From the NCBI GenBank assembly GCA_944472135.2, contig OX235270.1, positions 141,685,632-141,749,631 on the forward strand: 64,000 bases of DNA. Direction: 5' to 3'. Both the position numbers and the translations under genes were made by a program. This DNA is from Trichobilharzia regenti (taxonomy: Eukaryota > Platyhelminthes > Trematoda > Strigeidida > Schistosomatidae). Shown here piece by piece: positions 54,700 to 64,000 of the stretch; within the stretch, counting starts at the first letter, position 1, and each line of letters opens with the position of its first letter. The notes beneath the pieces are model-generated. The model was not told the origin of the DNA. It saw nothing but the letters and a program-made list of their open reading frames with translations, and did no database searches.

Positions 54700-55808
54700 A
54701 CCAGTTGAACTTAGCACATTGCCTTATATTATTATTTTTCTTTTGGGTTCCTAGTGGAACAAAGGGCTTCAACTGCACGTCTCCACTTGCTTCTCTCTTC
54801 TTTCCGGTGTACTTTTCAGCTGCATCCATGTTAGTCCAAAATGTTCCAACTCCTTTTCACACGATCTCCTCCATGTCACCCTTCTACTGACGTCCCACTC
54901 GCCGCTTCCCTTTCGGCCTGGTTCCACTCGAGTGATGGTCTGATGCGCGTGCGATGTCACCCAGCGGCTTCCTCAGCGAGCGAGTGTCCAATCCATCCCA
55001 ATCCACTTTCTCCTGCATATTTGTTGGTTGGTGGTTGGTTCTTGTTTTGTTTGTTAGTGCCCATAGCTTCTTGTTGGTGATTCTTTCCGGCCCGGCCATC
55101 TGATCTTCAGTATAGAGCCAGCGAAGACAGTTGTTGATAAAGGTTTGCAACAGGCTGTTGGAAATATTCTTTGTGACCCATCAAGTTTCTAATCCGTATA
55201 GAAGAGCTGACTGACTTGACGTTTGTATTGAAAATCCAAGTGGATTTTGTTGTTGATGCTGGCTGAGTGACGAAGATTTCCAGATTGGTTTCAGGTTGAT
55301 GAATGTGTTTCTCGCTCTCCTTCCCGAATCTCGATTTGACATCCTCGTCCGTTCCGACTTCCTGTACTTGAGACAATGCTCCCCAGATAAGTGAATGAAG
55401 TAACCTCTTTCAAATCCCTCCCGTTGATGGTGATTGACGCTGGATGTTGCTGTTGTTGGTGGTGGTTGGCTGGTCGGTTATTTTCATAACCTCCGTGTTG
55501 TCTGTGTTCACGTGGAGTTCTGTCTTAGCCGGCTGCTTCTTCGACCAGTTTGTCGGCTTTCGCTTGTAAGTCTTCGATTTTGTGTGTGTGACATCAAGCA
55601 TAAATCATCCACGCGCGAAATCCATGTCTTCTAGGTTCTTCACGTCGGTCCAGGATATTCCTGTCTTCTCGTTTCCCACTGTCTGACGCATAATCCAGTC
55701 AGTCCACCACAATTAGGAATATCATTGGTGATAATAAGCAACCTTGTCTGACTCCTGTGTTTACTCCAAACGCTTCGCTGATGTCTCCGTTGTGGATCAC
55801 CGCATCGG
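54700..55808 (-). pseudogene. SR2-like RTE reverse transcriptase 3' half, decayed
   Basis: On - from 55808: VIHNGDISEAFGVNTGVRQG followed by CLLSPMIFLIVVDW, the RTE finger-palm block. The FADD region reads GATTTCGCG, then four extra bases, then GATGATTTA (about 55610), so the active site is frameshifted. 55376-55107 then has SQVQEVGTDEDVKSR, NTNVKSV. 55150-54884 has TFINNCLRWLYTEDQM, NKKLWALTNKT and RPKGKRRVGRQ. The final block (LEHFGLTWMQLKSTPERRE) is near 54855-54795. 5'-truncated at about 55808. Confidence 0.7.
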
Positions 55809-56539
55809 AAACGTCACTCAAAAGTAGAGGAAGAACACAAAAAGAAATTGACAGTAACTATAGTAATCAAAAATCTCCCGAAGAAACAAGAGGTAATGTG
55901 GACAAATCATTAGACGTTACACTAATTATTCGACATGAAATCCACGAAATGTATGGAGTCATTTTTAGAAATACAACAAAAAACCTAAAAGGTTTCAGAA
56001 ACACCGTGATTCATACTCCAGGTAGTATTTTCAGAAGACTGTATATTTTGTGCTAGCCAGCCACACACACTTAAGCTTCCCTCTTTGTCTGCGCTTTAGA
56101 CTGACTGGTTAATAAAGTTGGGAGGTATTTAGTAATACTAGGCAAGGTTAAATGTTACGAGGTCGGGGTGTATCCGCGTAGCACATAAGCTTAGGGTCCT
56201 TCGCGCGCTTACTACTATCCTATCCATCACCCTTGACACATCTGGCAACATAAAATTACGGGGACAGTATCAAAGCATCTGGCGGGCCAGGTTCCCCTTA
56301 GGAATATTTACATAAGAAGTGTCAGTTGTCTTATATTTTTTTAATTGCCTTTCATTCTGTGTATCTGTGTCTCATTCTTGTATTTGAAATTACAGCGAAT
56401 TGTAGGCTTTGGCTAACTGCTAAGCATGGCATCAATTGTGTCTGTCAATAAACAAGTAATCTAATAAGTGTAGAGCTAATCTGGTGTGTGTTATGATTCA
56501 TAGGAAGACATTACACTGTGATTGTGGTTTCGACTGACT
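55809..56539. other. Unassigned DNA with one unrecognised + frame
   Basis: The + frame 55757-56056 (99 aa) begins in antisense of the RTE fragment; its later half (RHEIHEMYGVIFRNTTKNLK) is unknown to me. 56050-56100 resembles a piece of the SINE body (ACACACACTTAAGCTTCCCT). Confidence 0.35.
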
Positions 56540-57279
56540 GTATTGAGTGAACTTGCGAGGTAGTATTTGACTCCAAAGTGCAACAGTTCTAGTTGTCACA
56601 CTTCATGAAAGCAAAAGCAGTGTGAAGAGAGAAATGTAAGGAAGAGGTAAGAATAAGTAAAGTTTATGGAGAATAATCAGAATTTGATGAACCTAGGTGA
56701 TAAAGAGTGAATTGTTGTGAAAAAAAAATTGAAACGGATTTTCAGCCATGTGAGAAATAGTCTCCAGCTGGTCATCTATCTAGGTAGTCTACATCTGCCT
56801 ATGTGGCTGGATGAAATCAACAGTCAAACAGTTCATAGAGTGACTTCGTGTTTTTGTTTGACCACCACTACCTAACTCTTTTTCCAACCGAATGCTATGT
56901 CAGTTAACACTGCCAGTTGTCAGAGGTGTTGACTCGTCATACTCTGCACGTGTCCTAGCCACCTCAGTCGAACTGGCTTGATAATCTGATGTACTGATTT
57001 TGCTCGCTTACCTAGCGCTCTGTGTCTAACCTCAGCATTCCTCACGATATTATACCAGTGAATACTGGAGATAGAACGTGAACGCGTATGGTGAAAGGCG
57101 ATTGCCTTTTCACGCCTTCTTCTTACTTTCATAGTTTGTGTCTAACTGAAAGCCACAAAAAGAAGCAGACGTGTGATTGAGAGCTGACTGCTGCTGTACA
57201 GTACACACGTCATTCAATCGATAGCCGGATGGATATCACGTCTAGGCGACAGAGGTCTGAATGACTGGTTTCAACTTTG
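56540..57279 (-). pseudogene. Diverged RTE 3' part
   Basis: 57132-56920 on - reads SRSISSIHWYNIVRNAEVRH, then [13 protein letters not shown], matching [19 protein letters not shown] and LRWLGHVLR in the RTE copies. The remainder is 3' untranslated sequence. It is more diverged than the copy just downstream. Confidence 0.55.
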
Positions 57280-58640
57280 CACCGATGTGCACCAGGTCAA
57301 GTCGCCACACTCCCTTCTTGTAGCACACAAAGCAAGAGAAGAAGGTAGAAGAAATGCTTAATAGAGACAATAAACAGAGATATGAGGCAAAATGAATAGT
57401 AATACGGAAGAACAATATAGTTTTATTGGATATTATAAGTCACAGGGAGAGGATGATTCTGTGCCAGCCAGTAGGGACGACTTTGAGCTATATCACCGAT
57501 TGTCTCCAGCCATTAATATTTATCGTCCCGAGGACCCCAACTAGTCAGGAAGTCTACACCTTCCTACGTGGCTTAAACTAGCTGTTGTGGATTTCATTGA
57601 CTGGTGCCATGTTTTGGTTTGACCGCCGCTAGCTCCTTTCCAACCTGGCCCTATATCAGCTAACATTGCCCATTGTCGATGAAGGCGATGACTAAGCATA
57701 CGTAACACATGTCCTAACCATCTCTTTCAGTCGATGTAATTTCACAGCCTCATCGATTGATTTCCCCTCCTCCTTGCCCAACACTCGACCGATGCCTCAC
57801 CTCAATATTGCTCACCTTATTATACCACTCTACACGGGAGATAGGAAGCAGGCACCTATGATCAAAGACACCAGCTAAGCTTTTCATGTCTTCCACTCTC
57901 AATGGCCAAGTTTCACAGCCAGCCATAAAGGAGGACGGAGTGGACCGATGAGCAGTACACTCGCCCTTTGGTCGACAGGTAGGCGGATATCACGTCTACT
58001 CCAGAGACGGCGTAAATTGGCATATACGAAACTAGCCCTCTGTATCCGTACTGAGATTTCGTCAGAGATCAACCTATTTGCGTTGGCTGATGCAACTTCC
58101 CAAATAAGTGAAGCGGTCAACGTGCTCTACCACTTCACTCCCTATTTCTAAACTAGGAGTCAGTGTGGTCCAGTCATGTAACATCATCTTACATTTGACA
58201 GCACAAGCGAATGGCATGCTAAACATTCGTAGATTCCAGCTCAAGGTATTCAGAAGACTCTGTATTTTGTCAGAGTCCTCGCCTAGCAGGGCTATATCGT
58301 TTGCATATTCTAAGTCAACGAGATTATTCCCTGGTAGCAAGTCAATCCCTGAGTCTCTGAAGTGAGTTAGGGTTAAGTCCATAAGTACATCTATGGTGAA
58401 ACTGAATAGAAATGGGGACAGTGGGCATCCCTGACGGACATCACTAGTTTTCACCACTTCAGATGACAACTCGCCGTAAGCCCTCGCCTAGCTGATGGCA
58501 TGAGTTCGAGTAGAGTGCTTTGATCAGTGCAATGTATTTTCTCGGCATACCCTTTACGTCCAAGCATCCCCAGAGTGCCTCCCGGTCGACAGAATGGAAT
58601 GCCGTCTCTACGTCAAGAAATATAATCATTGTTGTCCTAC
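57280..58640 (-). pseudogene. RTE-type element 3' half (family B) with YAND active site
   Basis: 58640-58459: IIFLDVETAFHSVDREALWG, then [17 protein letters not shown]. 58469-58074: [50 protein letters not shown]. The first catalytic Asp of YADD is Asn (GCAAACGAT on -), which would abolish polymerisation. 58120-57899 carries a remnant of the next block, and 57900-57280 the C-terminus and 3' untranslated part. 5'-truncated near 58640. Confidence 0.7.
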
Positions 58641-59305
58641 TATCAAGGTGACAACCTTGTTTTTGTTTCCCTACCGAGCTGATCTTAGTTCGTTTTTTCA
58701 ACTCCCGATAACTCTTGTATTTTTTCGCAACATTTACTCTATCGTTTCTGTGTGTATCCAATATTACATACAACTAATTAATTAAATTATATATCTTATA
58801 ATGTAACTCTAATACTCTTATGCAACTTCTCTTATTATTGATTGACTAATACTGGCAACTATAATTATGATAACTCATCACTTCTATTGCTATTGCTATT
58901 CTCATTAAAAAGAACTGTTAATTAATGTGATTGTACAGCTCAGAAAATGAATTCGCTGAAGAGAGTTTCTTCGCCAAAAATTACCTAGTCAAGTTAGACA
59001 GCCAAAAGTTCACGTAGAAATTCAAAGGAAAACAGTCAATAACAGTACAACCCCCCTAGAGACAACTGATTGTAGTTACGCTCACTCGGGGTGGCTGTTA
59101 TGCTATTCATTGTCTACATGGATAGTATGTTGAAAAGGCTAAAGATCAATACCAGAAATAGACTTTTTTCAGTTCAGTTCACTTCACACATAGATATTTA
59201 TTTATTTATTTTTCAGTACATTCTTAGCATTCATTTTTATTGGTTTTATTTTTGTTTTCTCAAATCTCCCTTTTTTCAATTTATTTCTTTTCATTGTTCA
59301 ACTTT
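58641..59305. other. No gene recognised (3' flank of AK7)
   Basis: AT-rich. The 3' untranslated region of the AK7-like gene should begin at 59305 and run downward on -. Confidence 0.45.
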
Positions 59306-59344
59306 TCAGTCAACCTGAGGATTGTTGTAAAATAGATATTCAGC
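59306..59344 (-). CDS. AK7: AK7-like last coding exon
   Basis: On -: acceptor TTTAATATTTTAG|GCTGAA after a T-rich tract, 12 codons, stop TGA at 59308-59306. It completes the 'DFL|AEYLF' junction exactly. Confidence 0.75.
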   Translation of the reverse strand, partial: AEYLFYNNPQVD

Positions 59345-62037
59345 CTAAAATATTAAAAAAAGAAAATTGAAATTTTCAATAAAACCTTCATGATCAAGTT
59401 TGATCACCGACTAGCATAAATTAGAGAAAACCCCGTGAAACCTTTTCGGACTACTGGACCTCTGTTTCGACCATCTTCTTAGAGACCCTTCAACGGTACG
59501 CACTCATGACCTCACTGCTGCTAGCGGCTGTCGGTGGCACTATAAGTCGTGAATTAACAGAGGTTAGAAATCATGGGATGCACGTTAGATTCTATCTCAG
59601 ACTGACTTTGTCACCTGAAAGTTCAGTGTTTGATCCCTGATGGCGAGGTCACAAATGCATACTGATGAATGGTTGCAAACTAGGACGAAACTACTGTCCA
59701 GTACATCGTGGTTTTTATGTCAATTTTAATGGTAGTAAACTGTTATTTCACTAATTGAATGTTTTTAGAACTCATTTGTCCCTCAGAACAGATTCCTCCA
59801 TGTACGAGTCCTTCTGAGACACACCTCTTTCATGTGAATGATCGTGACGATACTAATACCTAGTTGTTCCCAGGCTGAATTAAATAAAGAGCAATTCGAA
59901 CCCAGGATCCAATTTTACAGTATCTTAGACAATCAGCTGCATTATCCCTCATCTCACTCAATTATCTGAATGGTGCAACACTGAGAATAAGTAGAGCCTT
60001 TAAAGCCTTTTGATTCGTTTTTATCATGTTTAATTTGAGATTAAAACTCAAAGTACACAGTTCCAGGTGTTATGAATAATATTCATACCACAATATTTAT
60101 ATGTGTCAGCAGCAAATTATGAATGACATTTTGATGTGGTTGTGTTCTCTGAGCTGTATACTTAATTTGTGAAGCTTTCATCGCCCCACTAGGCGACATC
60201 TTCAGCGCATACTTCAATCCATTGAAGTGAGCTTTTAGATTTCTTCACGAGTTTATTAGTCATCTCTCCTGGTGACCTTGGATGTGGTTGGTTGTTTTGT
60301 GTGTTTCCACACTCTCTAGGCTACTTGTATTGGAACTGATTGTTTCCTTGACTTGAACTTTAATCCTTTGTGTGTGAGGATTCTTTCTTATCGGTTGGTA
60401 AATTTTGTCTGTCTCGATGTGTCTATTGATTGATGATTCACTGGAATACCAGGCAGGCTTCTAAAAATCCTCTAGCATTCTTAGTGTTTTCTCTGTCCAA
60501 TATTTGAACGTTGTCCCAGTCGAATTGATGTCCGTGGTTGTCTGTATGCAGTGAGGGGATATGACGGAGTGGATATCATGTTTTTGACGGCTAGCTTATG
60601 TTCATGGATACGAAGACGAAGGGAGACGTCCACTTTACGCAATGTAGTGTTTTTCGCAGCTGTTACAATTTATTTTTTTAGATGATGTTGGTTTAATCTT
60701 CTTTCGCTGTTGAGCCTTTTGGTTGACATAGAGCCAGCCAAAGGAAATGATTTTGTTGGTTTGTGTGCGACGTCAATTCTTAAAGGTTTGAAGAGTCATG
60801 CAGTGATTTCTGAAATATCCCTTATATATGGTAAGGCGATTTTCTTTGTGCTTTCCTTGGGTTGGCTTGGGGGTAGATGTCTTTTGATGGGATTCCGTGG
60901 ATACCTATTCCTTTAGAAGGCGTCCATGAGATATTATTCTTCAATTTTCCTTAAGCTGGGAGTGATGCAGTGATTCCTGGTCCGCTTGAATAGTGTTTGT
61001 ATGCAATTCCTCTCGTGTGTTATTGGATTGTTGCTGTTGTAATTCAGGATTTGGTCTGTGTGAGTTGATTTTTTATAAACTTGAGTTTCTAATTTTCGTG
61101 TGGTTGTTCTCTTGACTAAGACGTCTGAAAATGGTATTTTGTTCTCGGATTCCTCTTCTCTTGTGAATTTGATGTCGTTGAAGACGTTGAGATTCTAAAT
61201 ATGACCATTTCATTCAAGTAGCGAGCCCGAACTCGCGCTGTTTGAATTGATTCGGCCATCTGAGCTGGGTCAACTCGGCTGCATCATTGATGAGGTCAAC
61301 TTAGAATAAACGAAACGGTCCTTAAACCACTTCACTGAACTGTTTAGCAAGCACTGTGTTTGTGGTTTCGAACTCCACATATCAGTCGATTAGTATAGTG
61401 TACAGCCATAAAATTAGTAATTTTCAGGGATTCAACTGGCTTCACGTTGAATCACGAAGTGACTTCAATAGGACAACTACTGAAAAACATGATTTTACAC
61501 TTGACAACCGTCTCTTCTTAGTTCGGAATTGTGCAGTAGTACGCACCTATAACACAGAAACCAGGATGTCTAGATTACGTGGGGAGCTGATTAACCATTC
61601 AGTTATTGTAACTGCATCCAGTGACTGACCCATCAGTTGTAACTTCTGCGATATATAACTCAGTCACCAGCTCCTGTTATAGGTGACTGTTCGTACTCAT
61701 ATCCAGTCACTGGTATGATCATCAGTGAGTACTGCTACAGAGTCAGTCTCAAAAAAGGTGGACGAAATACCTGTCGAAAACCCCTTGGTTTCCAATAGTC
61801 CTCCAAGTGATATCACTTCGTGGTCTTAACTAATAACTTTCTCCTCAATATATATATCACTACACAAGATATACTCACCAGAAAGTCAAGTGGATCATCA
61901 GGACGTTTACGAACACATTCTGTCAATCCTTTGGCTAGTACAGGCATTATGTGCTTACTTAGATAAGCTCTCAGTGGTTCCGATGCTTCGTTTAACCAGG
62001 CCTGTTCTTCTCTCCCTAAGGCCTCTTGTTTTTCCCG
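59306..62037 (-). CDS. AK7: Adenylate kinase 7-like, last two coding exons (partial)
   Basis: Exons on -: 62037-61879 (53 codons) and 59344-59306 (12 codons and TGA), joined in phase 0 by a 2533-nt GT-AG intron. The first reads REKQEALGREEQAW, then SEPLRAYLSKHIMPVLAKGL, then ECVRKRPDDPLDFL. The second reads AEYLFYNNPQVD. Together they form a Dpy-30 motif (Y......P.L..GL......RP.DP..FLAEYL) behind a Glu/Arg-rich helix, the C-terminus of animal adenylate kinase 7, which balances adenine nucleotides in cilia and flagella. The Dpy-30 motif is a docking/dimer segment. The kinase core must lie beyond 64000 or in unrecognised exons. Other Dpy-30-tailed proteins are possible, but 'EPLR.YL...MP.L..GL' fits AK7 best. 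The gene is convergent with DENR. Confidence 0.75.
59570..59725 (+). mobile_element. Sm-alpha-like SINE with hammerhead-like core (copy 2)
   Basis: Head partly recognisable (B-box-like GTGTTTGATCCC near 59628-59639), then CTGATGA (59662-59668), AACTAGGAC GAAAC (GAAAC at 59687-59691) and GTC (59696-59698) followed by CAGTAC. The 3' side of stem II (TAGGAC) is as in the consensus I remember, but the 5' side (ATGGTTGC) is not. Lies in the AK7-like intron, antisense to that gene. Confidence 0.6.
59726..60189. other. Intronic DNA, nothing recognised
   Basis: Part of the AK7-like intron; short frames only. Confidence 0.4.
60190..61200 (-). pseudogene. Penelope-like element: reverse transcriptase end and GIY-YIG region
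   Basis: On - from about 61185: FNDIKFTREEESENKIPFSD then VLVKRTTTRKLETQVYKKST, then HTDQILNYNSNNPITHERNC. This is the last reverse-transcriptase block of Penelope elements (I.FT.EEE.....PFLDV.V.R......T.VYRK.THT...L...S.HP..H). Later: TLFKRTRNHCITPS, CLFKPLRIDVAHKPTKSFPL, then a GIY-YIG remnant near 60660-60500 (TTLRKVDVSLRLRIHEHKLA, and SIRLGQRSNIGQRK). Stops and frameshifts interrupt it. Confidence 0.65.
61560..61830 (+). repeat. Degenerate hammerhead-SINE copy
   Basis: GTACTGCTACAGAGTC at about 61728, GGACGAAATACCTGTCG at about 61760 and a CTTGGTTTCCAATAGTCCTC end parallel GTACTGATGA...GAC-GAAAC...GTC and the CAGGTTTTCCAATGGTTCTC end of the copy at 53764-53830. The CTGATGA core reads CTGCTAC, so it is inactive. 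Confidence 0.5.
61879..62037 (-). CDS. AK7: AK7-like penultimate coding exon
   Basis: On -: acceptor TTTTTTACAG|CGGGAA, donor TTTCTG|GTGAGT. 53 codons with the main part of the Dpy-30 motif and a charged helix before it. Confidence 0.78.
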
Positions 62038-62565
62038 CTGTAAAAAATATGCGAAAAAACAATTTGTGAGGCATAAAGTATACGCACAAAGTACTATATC
62101 CAGTCAAATTTGTCATTTGAAAGTTACAAACAGGTTGAGTTACGAAAGCTTTGATAACTAAAACCAATATTGATATGACAACATATGTGATTTGTTTGAC
62201 GACATGAGTGGCAGTCCAGAAGGCAAGCGAAATATTATGTACTACCGATAAATGGATATGAGAATACTTGGAAACCATTGACATCAACCAATGGTACTTG
62301 CTAGCCAGGTAGCCAGATCATATAAATGATCTAAAGACCTAACAGCCGTTTCGCACACTTGTGGTCGAGGCCATCACGGCGGTGAATCCGGTAGAGTTCA
62401 GCTCAGAGAGGCGAAATTTTTCAAACAAACCACTCAAATAAGGGGTTAGCTACTTAGGTTGACACGTTATACATGAAAGTAGATTCGTCACTGACAACTT
62501 GGCCATTCGGAGGCAAACAGTTTCATTCTTATTTTCTTGAAAATATACTGTATAGCTTTCTTTTT
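62038..62565. other. Upstream intron of AK7-like gene, no exon found
   Basis: The - frame 62287-61955 runs into the exon from intron sequence and is not a separate protein. Confidence 0.45.
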
Positions 62566-62796
62566 ATTTTTTTTACTTCCCAGAGGGACATACGGCTTCA
62601 AGCTAGAGCTCTGAAGTTTCGGTTGCAGTAGTTTTTATTTTTAAGAGGTACGGTTGCTAGTCTCACACGCAAACTTCCCACTTTACAGGCCTTATCACCG
62701 GTTTAGCTAGGTTTCGAGAGTGCGTCGGCAGGGGATCTAACCCCAGATGGTGTGAGTAGTTGGCGATCCGTCTACCGCTGCACCACTGACGCACAT
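62566..62796 (-). mobile_element. tRNA-derived SINE
   Basis: Reverse orientation copy of the family at 32905. On -: A box TGGTGCAGCGG (62785-62775), B box GGGTTAGATCCC (62743-62732), body with GGAAG...AACTTCAGAGC-like segments and an A-rich 3' end at about 62566-62578. It is part of the AK7-like upstream intron, same strand as the gene. Confidence 0.65.
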
Positions 62797-62809
62797 GCTT
62801 TATAATAGT

Positions 62810-63332
62810 GTCAGGCAAGAATTAACTAACCTTTTTTCATCTAGTAAATAAACAATTTCCTCCATCCATCCTTATATACCTTCAAGTTTTACTTTTATTA
62901 CTTCTGTTATATTTATGGTCCTGTTGCTTCTTTGTTTTACTCTCATAATTGCAAGCACCAACTTACCTCTATGACTGCTGTAATCTTTGTTTTTCCCCTC
63001 ACCATATCATGTAAAGAGAACGTTATATTCAATATTTTTAAACATGTTAGGATTTCTATACCACTGTGTGACACAAGCCAACGGCAATTTTCACTTGTAT
63101 TCTTATTATTATTATTATTACCTTAGCTGTTATCATTATTATTGCTATTTCCATTTTATATGCTGCATGTTTTTGACACTACCTATATTGTAAATGTGGA
63201 AAATTTTCTGTGTGATTAATTTTATTTATAATTTGATGAAATTAGATGCAATATTGTGATTAATGCTGAAAATTCCATTCTGTACCAAAGTACTGTTTTT
63301 GGAATAAAGTAAACCATTATTATTATTATTGG
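62810..63332 (+). repeat. CR1-like 3' untranslated end with ATT tail
   Basis: The last 80 bases (ATGCTGAAAATTCCATTCTG, then TACTGTTTTTGGAATAAAG) match the 3' end of the copy at 50035-51058 (ATGCTGAGAATTCCATTCTG, then TACTGATTTGGAATAAAG), with (ATT)n instead of (TTATC)n as tail. The start is not defined. Confidence 0.6.
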
Positions 63333-63334
63333 TT

Positions 63335-64000
63335 ACTTTGTGGGTTTGTTTGGTGTTCCGATTCGATCAAGTGTTCCAGTATAGAGCGGTGACGAGGGTG
63401 GGATGTTTCTTCTCCCTTATAAAACCATGATTGGGTAAGTGTTCGCTGATGCATTTAGATAGCAAACGCCAGTTACGACCAACATTCCCAGCTCCACACG
63501 ACCAGGTGAATTCATATATGCACACTGATAAGATAAGTGGTGGTAGCTTACCATTCACGTCCACGCTAACCACTGGTTTTGTAGAGGAAGTTAGCCGAAG
63601 TTCAGCCGCTAAGAAGGCTTTGATCAGTGAGCGCAACAGGCGTTTTCTCAGTATTTCAGTGAATGAGTCTCCACTGAATTGAAGATTCAGGTAGAGAAGT
63701 CTTTTAGGAGCAGAAGGTGTGGTGGGTGGTTTTGGTGGTCTTTGCTTCATGGATTTTATGATGGAACGAGTTTCTGGGTATTCATTTTCGAGAATTCTCT
63801 TCAGAGTGTGTTCTGCTCCCATTTCATAGTGTCAGAGACGCAAATGTTGCAGATTCTGTGACTCAATCAATACACCATGTTTCGTTTTGTATGCAGAGGC
63901 AAGCAAGCTGTGGAAGTTGGTGAGTTTTCTGTTCCATGCCGGCTTTCTGTAGATGGGTCCTTCTAGTGCTCCATCTTGTTGATATCTTGTTAACCAAATG
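63335..64000 (-). pseudogene. Penelope-like element, truncated by window edge
   Basis: On - from 63999: WLTRYQQDGALEGPIYRKPA, then RKLTNFHSLLASAYKTKHGV, then the frame 63822-63367 (MGAEHTLKRILENEYPETRS, LLYLNLQFSGDS, YEFTWSCGAGNVGRN, KCISEHLPNHGF). It fits the end of the Penelope reverse transcriptase (L..S.YRK.TW....NF.S), its linker, and the GIY-YIG start (C.CGA.YIG.T.R.L..R..EHLP). Here YIG reads NVG, and a stop separates the two parts near 63830. A different subfamily from 60190-61200. Confidence 0.65.

Noticed and set aside
55757..56056. 99-residue + frame as a host exon
   Set aside because: Its first 50 bases are antisense to an RTE reverse transcriptase, and the rest matches nothing I know and lacks splice sites.
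61955..62287. 110-residue - frame as a separate protein
   Set aside because: Its upstream part is intron sequence read in a different frame from the AK7-like exon; the conserved exon uses another frame with clear splice sites.

Overview
This is eukaryotic DNA, most likely from a blood fluke (Schistosoma or a close trematode). Four things point there. The repeat mix is SR2-like and other RTE elements, CR1-like elements, Penelope-like elements, Merlin transposon remnants, a BEL/Pao-like LTR element and tRNA-derived SINEs with a hammerhead-like core. The base composition is AT-rich. One gene has very short 5' introns (44 and 54 nt) followed by much longer ones. The coding exons resemble animal genes. 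I cannot fix the species.

Two conserved host genes can be read, both split by repeat-filled introns and pointing towards each other. DENR (density-regulated protein, a translation re-initiation and ribosome-recycling factor) lies on + as five exons between 45606 and 54431, giving 178 residues. The 3' end of an adenylate kinase 7-like gene (AK7, Dpy-30 motif) lies on - as exons 62037-61879 and 59344-59306. Its remaining exons are not recognised in the window.

Layout. 1-2240: decayed non-LTR fragments. 2962-10521: a three-LTR, two-interior tandem array of a gag-only BEL/Pao-like element on -, bounded by one 5-bp target duplication; the middle LTR is a chimera of the outer two. 10522-13700: AT-rich DNA with nothing recognised. 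About 13750-19268: a non-LTR (CR1-like) retrotransposon with both long reading frames open. 19269-34830: gene-poor DNA with fragments of Penelope, RTE, Merlin, CR1-like and SINE elements, and a fold-back retroposon with a 13-bp target duplication at 24429-24671. 35200-42660: a broken CR1 element whose 3' half is repeated in inverted orientation (arms about 37268-39180 and 40612-42522), with a Merlin-like remnant in the spacer. 42990-45380: RTE fragments, one nested in another with a target duplication. 45567-54431: DENR; its fourth intron (7.4 kb) holds a long RTE element that itself carries a CR1-like insertion, plus SINEs. 54700-58640: more RTE copies between the two host genes. 59306-62037: AK7 3' end with Penelope and SINE insertions in its 2.5-kb intron. 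62566-64000: SINE, CR1-like 3' end and Penelope-like sequence.

The window is mainly a record of layered transposition and recombination around two small host loci. The most informative items are the LTR array with its chimeric middle LTR, the inverted duplication that shares inactivating stops, the palindromic fold-back SINE, the stop-start (ATGA) junctions in the gag-like frames, and the ATG-less overlapping ORF2 of the intact CR1-like element.
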